Position numbers and translations under genes: made by a program
Notes under the pieces: generated by a model
What the model saw: the letters and a program-made list of their open reading frames with translations, nothing else
Told to the model about the DNA's origin: nothing
Database searches by the model: none
Shown here: positions 54,541 through 64,000 of the stretch, one piece after another
Numbering within the stretch: the first letter of the stretch is position 1
How the letters are laid out: each line of letters starts with the position of its first letter
Origin: Clostridium sp. NkU-1
GTDB taxonomy: Bacteria > Bacillota_A > Clostridia > Lachnospirales > Lachnospiraceae
Length of the DNA: 64,000 nucleotides
Reading direction: 5' to 3'
Assembly (NCBI GenBank): GCA_001312405.1
Contig: BBDR01000013.1
Location: 68,223 to 132,222, forward strand

Positions 54541-56825
54541 ATGAAAAATAAGGGTAAGGCTTATCGAAAACTGTATTTATCTTACGGTTTCATTTTTTTA
54601 ATCCCAATTATCATGGGAATTTTGTTTTATTTTTATGCTTATTATATTGCAAAGGAACAGGCGGATGCCTCTAACCAAAGTTTGATTCAGACAGTGAAAA
54701 ACACCTGTGACAGAGAGCTGGGATACTATGAGAATATTTTGACACAATTGGCTCTTAACAAGAATGTGCAGCAGTTGTCTGTGGTGAAGGAGGAATTTCG
54801 GCCTGAAGCTTTTTACCAGCTTTATACGACTCAGAATGAAATTATGGATCTTAAGGTAACGATCAATAAAAGCGGTGATTACTGCAAAGATATCATGGTT
54901 TATTTTAAGAACTGTGACAAAGTGGTTTCTTCTTTAGGAAACATGGACTTTTCCATGTACAGTGATCTTTATTGTTTTGGAGAGGAAGATACAAAATCAT
55001 CTGAAATCCTGAAAAAACATCTGTCTGAATATCATTTTCGTGATACCATCCAAATGAATACCAAATGGACTCAGGGAAGACCCACCCTTCTTTTGACAAT
55101 GAATAACTTAAAAGGGGATTTTGGAGAATCCACCGCTATGGTCGGAATCTGGCTGGATATGGATGCCTTAAACAGCAGTATTGAAATGGCTTCCTGGGAG
55201 TCAGGTTTAGATTGGCTGATCATAAACGAGGAAAATCAGATTATGAACCGGTCTGAAGATTATTCAAGCATTGGAATCCGATATGACCAGCTGAATCCGG
55301 ATGGGGATCAGAAAATAACGTGGAATGGGCAAAAATATATTATACGCACGGTATTTTCCGATGTGTTTAACTGGAAATATGTTCTGTTGATGCCTGAGAG
55401 AATGATAACAGGCTCAGCAGGAAAAATGCAGAATATTTTCGTTATTGGCATATTTATCTGTCTGTTTACCGGCTTCTGGGCTTCCTCCAAGATGATGAAA
55501 ATCAACTACAATCCCCTGAAGGTTTTAATGGAGGTGTTCCGAAAGCACGATGATGGTCAGGAGGTATTTGTTGACAATGAATATTTGTATCTGGAGGAAA
55601 AGACCATTTCACTGCTGGCAGAACGGTCGGATTTTAAACAGATGGTGAGCAGAAGCCAGGAAGTGGTAAAACAGTATTATTTAATGGATTTGATGGTAAA
55701 CGCCTATGAACAGAGTAAAGATACACCGGATCGGGAAGCAATTGTCAAGAAGTTCCGGGAGGAAAGCAACCTTGTACTGCTTTTTACCGTAAAGGCCCCT
55801 TCCCCCGGGAGGAAAACCAGGAAGAATACATACAAATAAACAGTTTGAGAAAGTTTATTGTTGGAAATGTGTTTGGCGAAGGAATTGCAGGCAGCTTTCG
55901 TCAGGAAAAGGTGGAGCTGGGCGATACCGCTGCAATGATTGTCAACATTCCTGATACTGCTGCAGAATATGATGAAAGGTTAGAAGAAATCATAGATGCA
56001 ATGCAGAAATATATTTATGAGAATTTTGGATTTATGACCGTTGTATTGGCAGGAGAAGCTCATAAGGGACTGGAGGGAATCCATTTATCTTATATGGAAG
56101 CAAGGGAAGCAGAGGAATTTGTGGCTGTTCTGGATCCTGAATATATCAGCTATCGGGATATTAAAAACAGTTCCCATAAAAAATACGATTATCCAACAGA
56201 TCAGGAACTGCGGATCATTGCAGCAATCAAGGACCGTAATAGCACATTGGCTTCTTCCTATATTAACAAAATTCTGGATGTCAATTATCTGGAAAACAAG
56301 GCGTCTCTGGCTATGTTAAAATGCTTCTGTATGACTTAATGGGAACAATTATGAAAGGAGCACAGGAGGTAGAGGAAGTTTCTGATGAAGAGTTAGGATT
56401 AAAGGGTATTTCCGTGAAAATGCCTCTTGAGAAAATCAAGGAAACCTTTAAAGAAGCAGTTGAGAAATTGTGTAAATCCTCTGATAATTCCAGAGAATAC
56501 GGACAAAACCAACAATTGTGTGAAAAGATACAGAAGTATATTCAGGAGAATTTCAGTGACCCTGACTTAAATATTTCTCAGACAGGACTGCATTTTCATA
56601 TGACCCCTGCTTATCTTTCCTCCATTTATAAAAAAACACACAGGGGAAAGCCTCCTAAAGGTCATCAATCAGAAGCGGATCGATGAAGCGGAGAAACTTT
56701 TGGCAGAGGGAATTAATGTGGTCGAGGTAGCTGAGAGAGTAGGCTTTCGGGACAGCTCCACATTTATCAGAACCTTTAAGAAATTTACAGGAGCAACGCC
56801 TGGGCAATTAAAAAGCGGGCGGTAG
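54541..56825 (+). CDS. Membrane-anchored AraC-family sensor-regulator (frame-broken)
   Basis: About 761 aa. Transmembrane helix at residues 12-34, a 250-residue extracellular sensor region, a second helix near residue 300 (IFVIGIFICLFTGFW), and a C-terminal AraC domain (NISQTGLHFHMTPAYLSSIY, VVEVAERVGFRDSSTFIRTF). Three breaks: a missing base near 55800 (corrected FPREENQEEYIQINSLRK), a missing A near 56318 (corrected MLKMLLYDLMGT), and an extra A in the A7 at 56631-56637 (corrected YKKHTGESLLKVINQ). Same layout as the regulator at 19239. Probably controls the transporter and GAG-type genes downstream. Confidence 0.82.
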
Positions 56826-56866
56826 GGATTCGATAAATTGTAAATGAATTTTAGTTTTAGTCAAGA

Positions 56867-56906
56867 AAGGTTGACGGAATCATTCGATTTTGTCAATCTT
56901 TTTTTA
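56867..56906 (+). terminator. Terminator after the AraC regulator
   Basis: AAGGTTGAC pairs with GTCAATCTT (one G-T), followed by T7. It separates the regulator from the binding-protein gene. Confidence 0.75.
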
Positions 56907-56991
56907 ATATTTGAATATATAAAATGCATATAAAACTGTATACAATATAGAGAAATGAGTGCAAGATGCACAAAAATAAGGAGGAAGGTTC

Positions 56992-58665
56992 ATGAAGAAA
57001 AGTTTTAAAAAGCCGATTGCTATTTTAACAGCAATGGTTACTGTCACCTCTCTGCTGGCAGGCTGTGGAAGTAAAACAGGGGGAAATCCAACTGCAGGCG
57101 GAGACACAAAAGAAACAACTAAAACAGCAGAAGCCGGTTCTGATACAGAAGCAGGGGGAGAAGTATCTTATCCTTTGGCTAAGGGAGGAGAGCTTACCTA
57201 TTGGCTTCAGCTAAATCCTAACGTATCAGCTAACTATACTAATTTAGGCGAAACTGAATTAGGAAAAGCTTTACAGGAGCAGACCGGTGTTACAATTAAA
57301 TTCCAGCATCCCTCCGCAGGTACGGACCAGGCAAAGGAACAGTTTAATTTAATCGTTGCCGATGGAAATCTCCCTGATATTATGGAGTGGCAATGGGTAA
57401 AAATGTATCCAGGCGGTCCGGAAAAAGCAATTAAGGATGGAGTCATCATTCCATTAAATGACGTTTTTGATCAGTATTGTCCAAATCTCAAAAAATATCT
57501 GGCTGAAAATCCTGATGTAGATAAGATGATCAAGACAGATGAAGGCCATTACTTTGCATTCCCATTCATCCGCGGTGAAGACAGGCTGCGCTATACAGTC
57601 GGTGGTTTTATCCGTAAGGATTGGCTGGATGAGCTGGGGCTTGAAGTTCCTGCAACGGTTGATGAGTGGCATACTGTACTGACTGCATTTAAGGAAAAGA
57701 AGGGTGCTGAGGCTCCTATTTGCTTTGACTGGACCAATTTCAAGCAGTCCAATCCAATTGCATTTGCCTATGAAGTAGGAGCTGCAAACGGTACATGGTT
57801 TATATTAGATAGTGAGGGCAAGGTTGCTTTTGCACCTGCACAGGCTGGATATAAGGATTATCTGATGACCATGAACCAGTGGTATCAGGAAGGACTGATT
57901 GATAAGGATGTTGCAACTCTTAACAGTGATCAGGTAACTGCAAAGATGACCAGTGATAAATCAGGTGCTTCTGTAGGCTGGGCAGCAAGCCGTATGCAGG
58001 TGTTTATGACAAGTGCACAGAAGAACAATCCTGACTACTTGCTGGTTCCGACTCCAACTCCAACTTTAGAAAAGGGTGCTGCCCCTGAATATGGCTATAT
58101 GGAAAATAAGTTCCCTGATGTGGGAGCAGCCATCACCTCCAGCTGTAAAAATGTAGAACTGGCAGCCAGATTATTGGATTACGGTTATTCTGAGGCAGGG
58201 CATAACTTGTTTAATTATGGCACGGAAGGTGTTTCTTATGAGATGAAGGATGGAAAAGCTGCTTATACTGATTTGATCATGAATAATCCGGACGGCTGGC
58301 CTCTGGCACAGTCTTTGTCAAAATACATTCGTGCTAATTATAATGGACCATTTGTACAGGATCTTAACTATCTTGAGCAGTATTTACAGCTTCCTACTGT
58401 TAAGGATTGTCCAAGTGTCTGGGAAGTTCCAAATGCAGGCAAACATACGGTTCCAAATATCACTCCAACACAGGAGGAGTCTAAGGAGCTGGCAACTATT
58501 ACCAATGAACTTAATACTTATGTAGATGAAATGGCCCTTAAATTTATCTTTGGAACAGAAAGCTTTGATAAATGGGATAAATATATCCAGACATTAAAGG
58601 ATATGAAACTGGATCGTGCACTTGAAATTGAGAACGCAGCTTTAGAGCGTTATGAAGCTAGATAA
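56992..58665 (+). CDS. Extracellular sugar-binding lipoprotein of second ABC transporter
   Basis: 557 aa, intact, family 1 solute-binding protein. Signal peptide ending LLAGC, so a lipoprotein; then a low-complexity Gly/Thr/Ala linker. GFIRKDWLDELGLEVPATVDEW is typical of LplA-type oligosaccharide binders. AAGGAGGAAGG precedes the ATG. First gene of the second transporter. Confidence 0.92.
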   Translation: MKKSFKKPIAILTAMVTVTSLLAGCGSKTGGNPTAGGDTKETTKTAEAGSDTEAGGEVSYPLAKGGELTYWLQLNPNVSANYTNLGETELGKALQEQTGVTIKFQHPSAGTDQAKEQFNLIVADGNLPDIMEWQWVKMYPGGPEKAIKDGVIIPLNDVFDQYCPNLKKYLAENPDVDKMIKTDEGHYFAFPFIRGEDRLRYTVGGFIRKDWLDELGLEVPATVDEWHTVLTAFKEKKGAEAPICFDWTNFKQSNPIAFAYEVGAANGTWFILDSEGKVAFAPAQAGYKDYLMTMNQWYQEGLIDKDVATLNSDQVTAKMTSDKSGASVGWAASRMQVFMTSAQKNNPDYLLVPTPTPTLEKGAAPEYGYMENKFPDVGAAITSSCKNVELAARLLDYGYSEAGHNLFNYGTEGVSYEMKDGKAAYTDLIMNNPDGWPLAQSLSKYIRANYNGPFVQDLNYLEQYLQLPTVKDCPSVWEVPNAGKHTVPNITPTQEESKELATITNELNTYVDEMALKFIFGTESFDKWDKYIQTLKDMKLDRALEIENAALERYEAR

Positions 58666-58686
58666 TTCTGGTTGATTTCCAATTCA

Positions 58687-58800
58687 AGCGGATATTCGCA
58701 ATCCGCTTCGCTACTTGCTCACAGCGTGCCCCGCTTCACCGGGCATAACCGAATAGCAGCTACGGCCGGGGCGATTGCATAGTCAGTCCCCGGCTGTTTT
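58687..58800 (+). terminator. Three consecutive hairpins between binding protein and permease
   Basis: AGCGGAT/ATCCGCT (58687-58707), TGCCC/GGGCA (58728-58744) and GCCGGGG/CCCCGGC then TGTTTT (58765-58800). The last resembles a leaky terminator. Such structures after a binding-protein gene usually protect its mRNA and lower permease expression. Confidence 0.6.
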
Positions 58801-58843
58801 AAGATCAAGGTTTTCAGATCAAGTATTCAGATGAAAGGAAGGG

Positions 58844-59799
58844 ATGGAAGGAATGAAGGGAAATTCGTTAAGCTATAGAATCAGGAAAGATTTACAGAGA
58901 AACTGGACTTTATATCTGCTGGTGCTTCCTGTCATTATTTTTTTATGCTGTTTTTATGTATAAACCTATGTATGGTGCAATGATTGCATTTAAAGATTTT
59001 ACGCCTGCCAAAGGAGTGCTTGGCAGTGAATGGGTGGGGTTTGAAAATTTCACCAGATTTTTTTACAAGTCCTTATTTTGGAAGGCTTTTGAAAAACACT
59101 CTGTTATTAAGTATTTATAGTATTATATTTGGGTTTCCCGCTCCTATTATTCTGGCCCTTTTGCTGAATGAAGTGAAAAATGGAAAATTTAAGAAGGTTT
59201 CTCAGACAATTACCTATCTGCCTCATTTTATTTCCCTGGTAGTTGCCTGTGGTATGATTAAGGACTTTTGTCTGACAACCGGTCTTTTTAATGATATTAT
59301 CGCATTATTTGGGGGAACGCGGAATCCTCTTCTTCAGAATCCTGCGAACTTCCGTACAATCTATACAGCCTCCAGTATATGGCAGGAGATAGGCTGGGGA
59401 TCCATTATCTATCTTTCTGCATTATCTGGTGTTGACAGCCAGCTATATGAAGCAGCCTCTATTGATGGTGCAGGTAAGTGGAAACAGCTGCTTCATGTAA
59501 CGTTACCTGGAATTGCACCGACTATCATCATCATGCTGATTTTAAGAATGGGTTCCCTGATGAGTATGGGATATGAAAAGACGATTCTCCTATATAATCC
59601 GTCTACCTATGAAACTGCAGATATTATTTCTTCTTATGTATACCGTGCTGGTCTGATTGAGCAGGATTGGAGTTATTCAACTGCTATTGGTCTGTTTAAT
59701 TCTGTGATCAACTGTGTTCTGTTGTATGTTACTAATAAAATATCTAAAAAAAACAACAGAAAACAGCTTGTGGTAAAGGAGGAGAGAGATGAAAGTTAA
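58844..59799 (+). CDS. Sugar ABC transporter permease, LplB-like (frame-broken)
   Basis: About 317 aa. It shows WTLYLLVLPVIIF near the start, MYKPMYGAMIAFKDF, and the EAA loop YEAASIDGAGKWKQLLHVTLPG. Two extra bases, in T7 at 58938-58944 and T7 at 59058-59064, break it; corrected readings are PVIIFYAVFMYKPMYG and FTRFFTSPYFGRLL. Start taken at 58844 (AAAGGA upstream); ATG 58853 is possible. It overlaps the next permease by 11 bases. Confidence 0.87.
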
Positions 59800-60667
59800 A
59801 GTTTCCCGGGGAGAAAGAATATTTCATGTAGTTAATTATATTGTTTTGGCCATCATTGCATTGATCTGTTTATATCCTATGTGGTTTGTGGCTATGGCTT
59901 CATTCAGCGACAGCAGCCAGCTTATGGCACATTCAGGATTCTTATTAAAGCCTTTGGGATTTAATCTTCAGGCATATCTGAAGGTATTTGAAAACCCTAT
60001 GATTTTGAAAGGCTATGTAAATACGCTGTTTATTCTGGTGGTCGGTGTTGCCCTGGATTTGGTAATGACTTCACTTGCAGCTTATTTCTTTTCCAGAAAG
60101 GGAGTTATGTTTAAAAAGCCTTTGATGCTGCTGGTGCTCTTTACCATGTTTTTCTCAGGCGGTATGATTCCGTTTTATCTGAATCTGAAAGATCTGCATT
60201 TGATTAACAGCAGATGGGGACTCATCATTCCTTTTATGATCAGTACTTATAATATGATTATTTTAAGAACATCCTTTGAATCCATTCCTGAAAGCTTAAC
60301 AGAAGCGGCCAGAATTGACGGGGCTGGACATATTACCATTCTGTTTAAAATTATTTTGCCCCTGTCCAAATCAATTATGGCAGTTATGGTTCTGTATTAT
60401 GGCGTTTCCATATGGAATGCATGGTTCTGGGCTTCTGCGATTTTAAGAGACCGGGAATTATATCCCCTTCAGGTTATCTTAAGAGAAATCCTTATATCCA
60501 ATGATTTACAGGCGATGAACGGAGGCGCGGGAGCTGATGCGGAGGCCATTGCGCAGAGCATTAAGTATGCCACAATCATGGTGGCGACTGTTCCGATTCT
60601 GTTCGTATATCCATTTTTACAGAAATACTTTACAAAGGGAGTTATGATCGGAGCTGTGAAGGAATAG
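59789..60667 (+). CDS. Sugar ABC transporter permease, LplC-like
   Basis: 292 aa, intact, six membrane segments. EAA loop LTEAARIDGAGHITILFKII; ending FLQKYFTKGVMIGAVKE as in the paralogue at 18292. AAAGGAGGAGAG precedes the ATG, which lies inside the preceding permease gene. Partner of that permease; the ATPase must be encoded elsewhere. Confidence 0.92.
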   Translation: MKVKVSRGERIFHVVNYIVLAIIALICLYPMWFVAMASFSDSSQLMAHSGFLLKPLGFNLQAYLKVFENPMILKGYVNTLFILVVGVALDLVMTSLAAYFFSRKGVMFKKPLMLLVLFTMFFSGGMIPFYLNLKDLHLINSRWGLIIPFMISTYNMIILRTSFESIPESLTEAARIDGAGHITILFKIILPLSKSIMAVMVLYYGVSIWNAWFWASAILRDRELYPLQVILREILISNDLQAMNGGAGADAEAIAQSIKYATIMVATVPILFVYPFLQKYFTKGVMIGAVKE

Positions 60668-60717
60668 CTTTTGCGGCGGATCAATCTATATCAGCAAGTA
60701 TAAAGGGAGTAAGGCAT

Positions 60718-61899
60718 ATGCAAACAAGGGAAGAACTATTACAGCACAAGGAAATTGATGATGGAATGTTAGGGACTGCCTATGATAAGGCAGCAGAGCT
60801 GATTAAAAAAAGCGACAGATCAGTTTACGGAACAATTTCCTCAGGAGGCCAGTGTAAATAATTTCTATCAGAAGGGAACCAACTACGAATGGACACCTGG
60901 GTTCTGGACTGGTGAAGTATGGCTGGCTTATGAGAAAACAGGGGATAGGGCATTAAGAAATACAGCTGAAATTGAAGTAAAGGATTTTTATAGAAGGATC
61001 AAAGAAAAAGAAGGTGTGGATCACCATGACATGGGATTTTTATACTGTCCCTCCTGTGTAGCTGCATACAAACTTACGGGAAATATCACCGGTAAGGAAG
61101 CCGCTATTATGGCAGCGAATAATCTGATGACGAGATTTCATGAAAAGGGCCAGTTTTTTTCAGGCATGGGGAAAGCTGGAGGATGAGAAGAATTACCGTA
61201 TGATTATAGACTGTCTGCTCAATATGCCTCTGCTTTTCTGGGCAGGTGAGGTCACAGGAGAGGAAAACTTCATAAAAAAAGGCAGAAGCGCATATTAAGA
61301 CTGCAATGAAAAATATTGTTAGAGAAGATCATTCCACCTATCACACATTTTTCTTTGATATAGAAACCGGAGAACCTAAAAAGGGCGTTACTCATCAGGG
61401 TTACCGGGATGGTTCTGCCTGGGCAAGAGGTCAGGCATGGGGAATTTACGGATCTGCACTTGCTTATAAATTTCTTAGAAATGAGGAATATGCCGATATT
61501 TTCTGCAAAGTAACGGATTATTTTCTGGAGCATTTGCCTAAGGATATGGTTCCTTACTGGGATTTTGATTTTAGTGACGGAAGCAATGAACCAAGGGATT
61601 CTTCTGCAGCTGCAATTGCAGCCTGCGGTATGCTTGAGATGAGCAAATATCTTTCAAAGGAAAAAGCAGAATATTATAAAGGTATGGCAAAAAGGCTTCT
61701 GTATGCACTGGTAACGGAGTGCGCGGTGACTGATCCGGCTGTATCCAACGGCCTTTTGTTACATGGAACCTATGCAAAGAGTTCTCCCTATAACACATGT
61801 CCAAACCACGGAGTTGATGAGTGCGTTCTTTGGGGCGACTACTTTTATATGGAGGCATTGACGCGGCTTTCAACTGATTGGGAGCCATACTGGTATTGA
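60718..61899 (+). CDS. GH88 unsaturated uronyl hydrolase, second copy (frame-broken)
   Basis: About 392 aa, cytosolic. Catalytic Asp residues are in HHDMGFLYCPS and MIIDCLLNMPLL; SAWARGQAWG and DSSAAAIAACG match the family. Three breaks: an extra base in the A7 at 60806-60812 (corrected LIKKATDQFTEQFPQ), the T7 at 61153-61159 (corrected GQFFQAWGKLEDEKN) and the A7 at 61275-61281 (corrected FIKKAEAHIKTAM). AAAGGGAG precedes the ATG. Closer to unsaturated chondroitin or heparin disaccharide hydrolases than to rhamnogalacturonyl hydrolases by context. Confidence 0.87.
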
Positions 61900-61912
61900 T
61901 GGGGAATTGGAA

Positions 61913-63938
61913 ATGACAATAGAACAATATTTTGACAGACCGGATGCCTGTTATTTTGTACCTGATCCGGAGAATTCAGCCTGTTATTGCAAAGAGCATT
62001 GGAATGAAGATGCAGGGCATATTTTACGGATTGCAAATGAAGTATGTGAAAATACATTTTTGTTTGACTTAAACTGGGATATGGAGCGGACCTATGAGCC
62101 TGTGGTATTTTCCGGAGAAATTGACTGGAGCTATATGCCTTCCAGCGATCCGGAATTTGTCTGGCAGTTCAACAGGCACAGATTTTTCATTTGCCTGGGG
62201 CAGGCCTGGCAGATGACTGGAGATGAAAAGTATGTAACCTGCTTTCTGCGGCTGATTAATGACTGGATGGACCGAGTTCTGCTGGAGGAGAAGACGGAGA
62301 TGGGACCGTGGCGCCTGTTGGAGACAGGGCTTCGGGGAGAGACATGGACAAAAGCGATCCGCTGTTTTAAGGACAGCAGCTTAATAACAGAGGACTTTTT
62401 AGATCAATTTGCAGGATCACTGCGGCTTCATGCCAGAAGACTGGTGGAAAAGGGCGGAGATGAAAGGCTGCAGAGCAACTGGTGTATTCTGGAGAACAGC
62501 GGACTTTTTGAGATTGCAATGGGGCTTCCCCAGAACGATGAAACAAAGGAGTGGGCTTCCATTGCCCTGGAGCGGATTTATAAGTCAATTAAGGTGCAGA
62601 TTTACAAAGACGGCAGCCAGTGGGAGCAATCCCCTATGTATCACAATGAAGTATATCACTGCCTGTGCTGTGTAATTTTCCTTGCAAGAGCCAATGGGAT
62701 ACCACTTAAGCCGGATTTGGAGGAAACGGTTCATCTCATGGCACTGGCAAATGTTATCTGGAAAAAGCCGGACAGTCATCAATTCACTCATGGGGATTCT
62801 GATGACACAGATTTACGGGATAAAATCACCATGGGAGCCTGGTTATTCCAGGATCCTGTCCTGAAATGGAGCGGCTTTGAGCTTATGGATTATGAAGGCG
62901 CCTGGGATTTCGGAACCAGTGCCTGTGCGGAGTATGCCCTTCTTCCTGCAAAAGCGCCGGATTTTATGTCAGCATATCTGGAGGATAGCGGAAATTATTA
63001 TTTAAGGGAAAGCTGGAAAAGGAATTCCAATCTTCTTCATTTTACATGCGGCGCAATGAGTACAGGTCATTGTCATGGGGATAAAATGCATGTGGATCTG
63101 GTTATGAATGGAGAAGATGTACTGGTGGATGGCGGCAGAGCGACCTATATGAACGTTCCCCTTCGTTTTACTTTAAAGGGTAATTCAGGCCATAATACCA
63201 CAACCGTAGACGGGGAATCCTTTACTGCATTTGGAGATTCCTGGTATACGAATAGGCTTTCTCTGCCTGTAAACAGAACATACAGGGCCGGAGAAATTGC
63301 AGAATTTGTGCAGGGCGGCCATCTGGGATATATGAAAAAGGGTATCTTTGTGAATCGGCGTATTATCTGGATTAAACCGGATATTTATCTGATCAATGAT
63401 CAGTTTTATGGAGAAGGAGAGCATGAATACAGGCAGTATTTCCATTTTGCGCCGGAGGGAGAGGCTTTCACAGAAGCAAATCTGGTGACTTTCCGGGGAA
63501 AAGAGACCAGTGCATTTCTGAATTTTTTGACAAAGGATGCCATACTTGAAAGTAACAGGGGAATGACCTCAAGACATTACAATCAGTGGGAAGAAAATGA
63601 TGTAGTTACTGCAGTCCTTAAAAAAAGAAGGGTTTGCCAGTATGATTACAGTCATAAATGGCGGAAGTTCTTCTGCAGCAGAACCGGCTGGAGTAAAGTT
63701 TGTGGAGACAGTCAGCCATACTCTTCATAAAACACTGACAGAAAGCGAAGCCCAGGCTGTAAAAATCACTGTCGGAAAACGAAGCTATGTTGTAATTCTC
63801 TGCAATGATGAGGTCCTTCATACTTCAGATGCAGTGATAGCAGATGAATGTTTTGCTACAGGAAATGTCTGTGTTTTCAATGTCAGTGACAGGAAAATGG
63901 GAGAAAGGCTTTATGCTGGAGAAGTGCTCCATGTTTAA
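61913..63938 (+). CDS. Heparinase II/III family protein, cytosolic, second locus (frame-broken)
   Basis: About 674 aa. The helical domain has RFFICLGQAWQMTGDEKY and SQWEQSPMYHNEVYH; the beta-sandwich starts CGAMSTGHCHGDKMHVDLVM with the conserved His residues and continues SGHNTTTVDGESF. No signal peptide. One extra A in the A7 at 63620-63626 breaks the C-terminus; corrected VLKKEGFASMITVINGG. Start ATG 61913 behind GGGGAA; a TTG at 61907 is in frame. Only distantly similar to the heparinases of the first island, so a different linkage or substrate is likely. Confidence 0.83.
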
Positions 63939-64000
63939 TGAAACTGATTACCAACTGTATCTGGAAATCGTGCTGGGGATATCCTCAAAAAAAGGTTCAA
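63938..64000 (+). CDS. Start of a further gene, cut by the window edge
   Basis: A TAATG overlap with the heparinase stop begins MKLITNCIWKSCWGYPQKK. Too short to recognise. An A7 near 63988 may carry another frame error. Its coupling suggests it belongs to the same polysaccharide operon. Confidence 0.4.
   Translation, partial: MKLITNCIWKSCWGYPQKKVQ

Overview
The window looks like a chromosome segment of a spore-forming, gut-type Clostridia, most likely a Lachnospiraceae (cluster XIVa) species. The evidence is strong AGGAGG ribosome sites, moderate GC, a collagen-like exosporium-type protein, choline-binding-type wall repeats, and clostridial versions of ilv/leu/ser and agmatine genes. No rRNA, tRNA or CRISPR was seen. 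An important caveat is that about 30 genes are interrupted by single-base frame breaks. Most are one extra base in an A/T run of 7-8, which points to homopolymer errors in the assembly rather than true pseudogenes. Genes below are therefore given as whole reconstructed loci, with the break positions stated.

Layout. 1-567: tail of an Ogg-type DNA glycosylase. 749-5053: a GldA/GldF/GldG-like ABC system plus a DUF4340 protein. 5291-5470: IS3 OrfA remnant. 5639-32213: a large glycosaminoglycan-type polysaccharide island. It holds two closely related cytosolic heparinase II/III proteins flanking a sulfatase, a GH88 unsaturated uronyl hydrolase, an unassigned toroid enzyme, a third heparinase-like protein, a DUF624 protein, a complete sugar ABC transporter and a membrane-anchored AraC regulator. 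A secreted heparinase and two large wall-associated proteins follow. The island contains an IS1182-type remnant and a sulfatase fragment. 32565-32869: an ORF-less group II intron placed directly after a terminator. 33089-34144: collagen-like surface protein. 34242-36830: a compact ACP / adenylating ligase / BtrH-like cassette. 37127-45139: leuB-ilvD-ilvB-serC-serA-DUF1015. 45189-50966: a membrane LuxR-type regulator divergent from arcC-ptcA-aguD-aguA (agmatine deiminase pathway). 51046-54294: M23 peptidase, iron-type alcohol dehydrogenase and small unknown proteins. 54541-64000: a second polysaccharide locus with AraC sensor, solute-binding protein, two permeases, GH88 and heparinase, running off the right edge.

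How the parts fit. A secreted lyase would cut a sulfated or uronate-rich polymer at the surface. Two ABC transporters without local ATPases would import oligosaccharides. Cytosolic heparinase-like lyases, the sulfatase and the GH88 enzymes would finish them. A 37-38 bp element in three divergent intergenic regions of the first island, and a hairpin placed between ribosome site and start codon at the same 33-nt distance in both paralogous heparinases, suggest shared transcriptional and translational control. The ACP/ligase/BtrH cassette and these two control elements are the most interesting signals.
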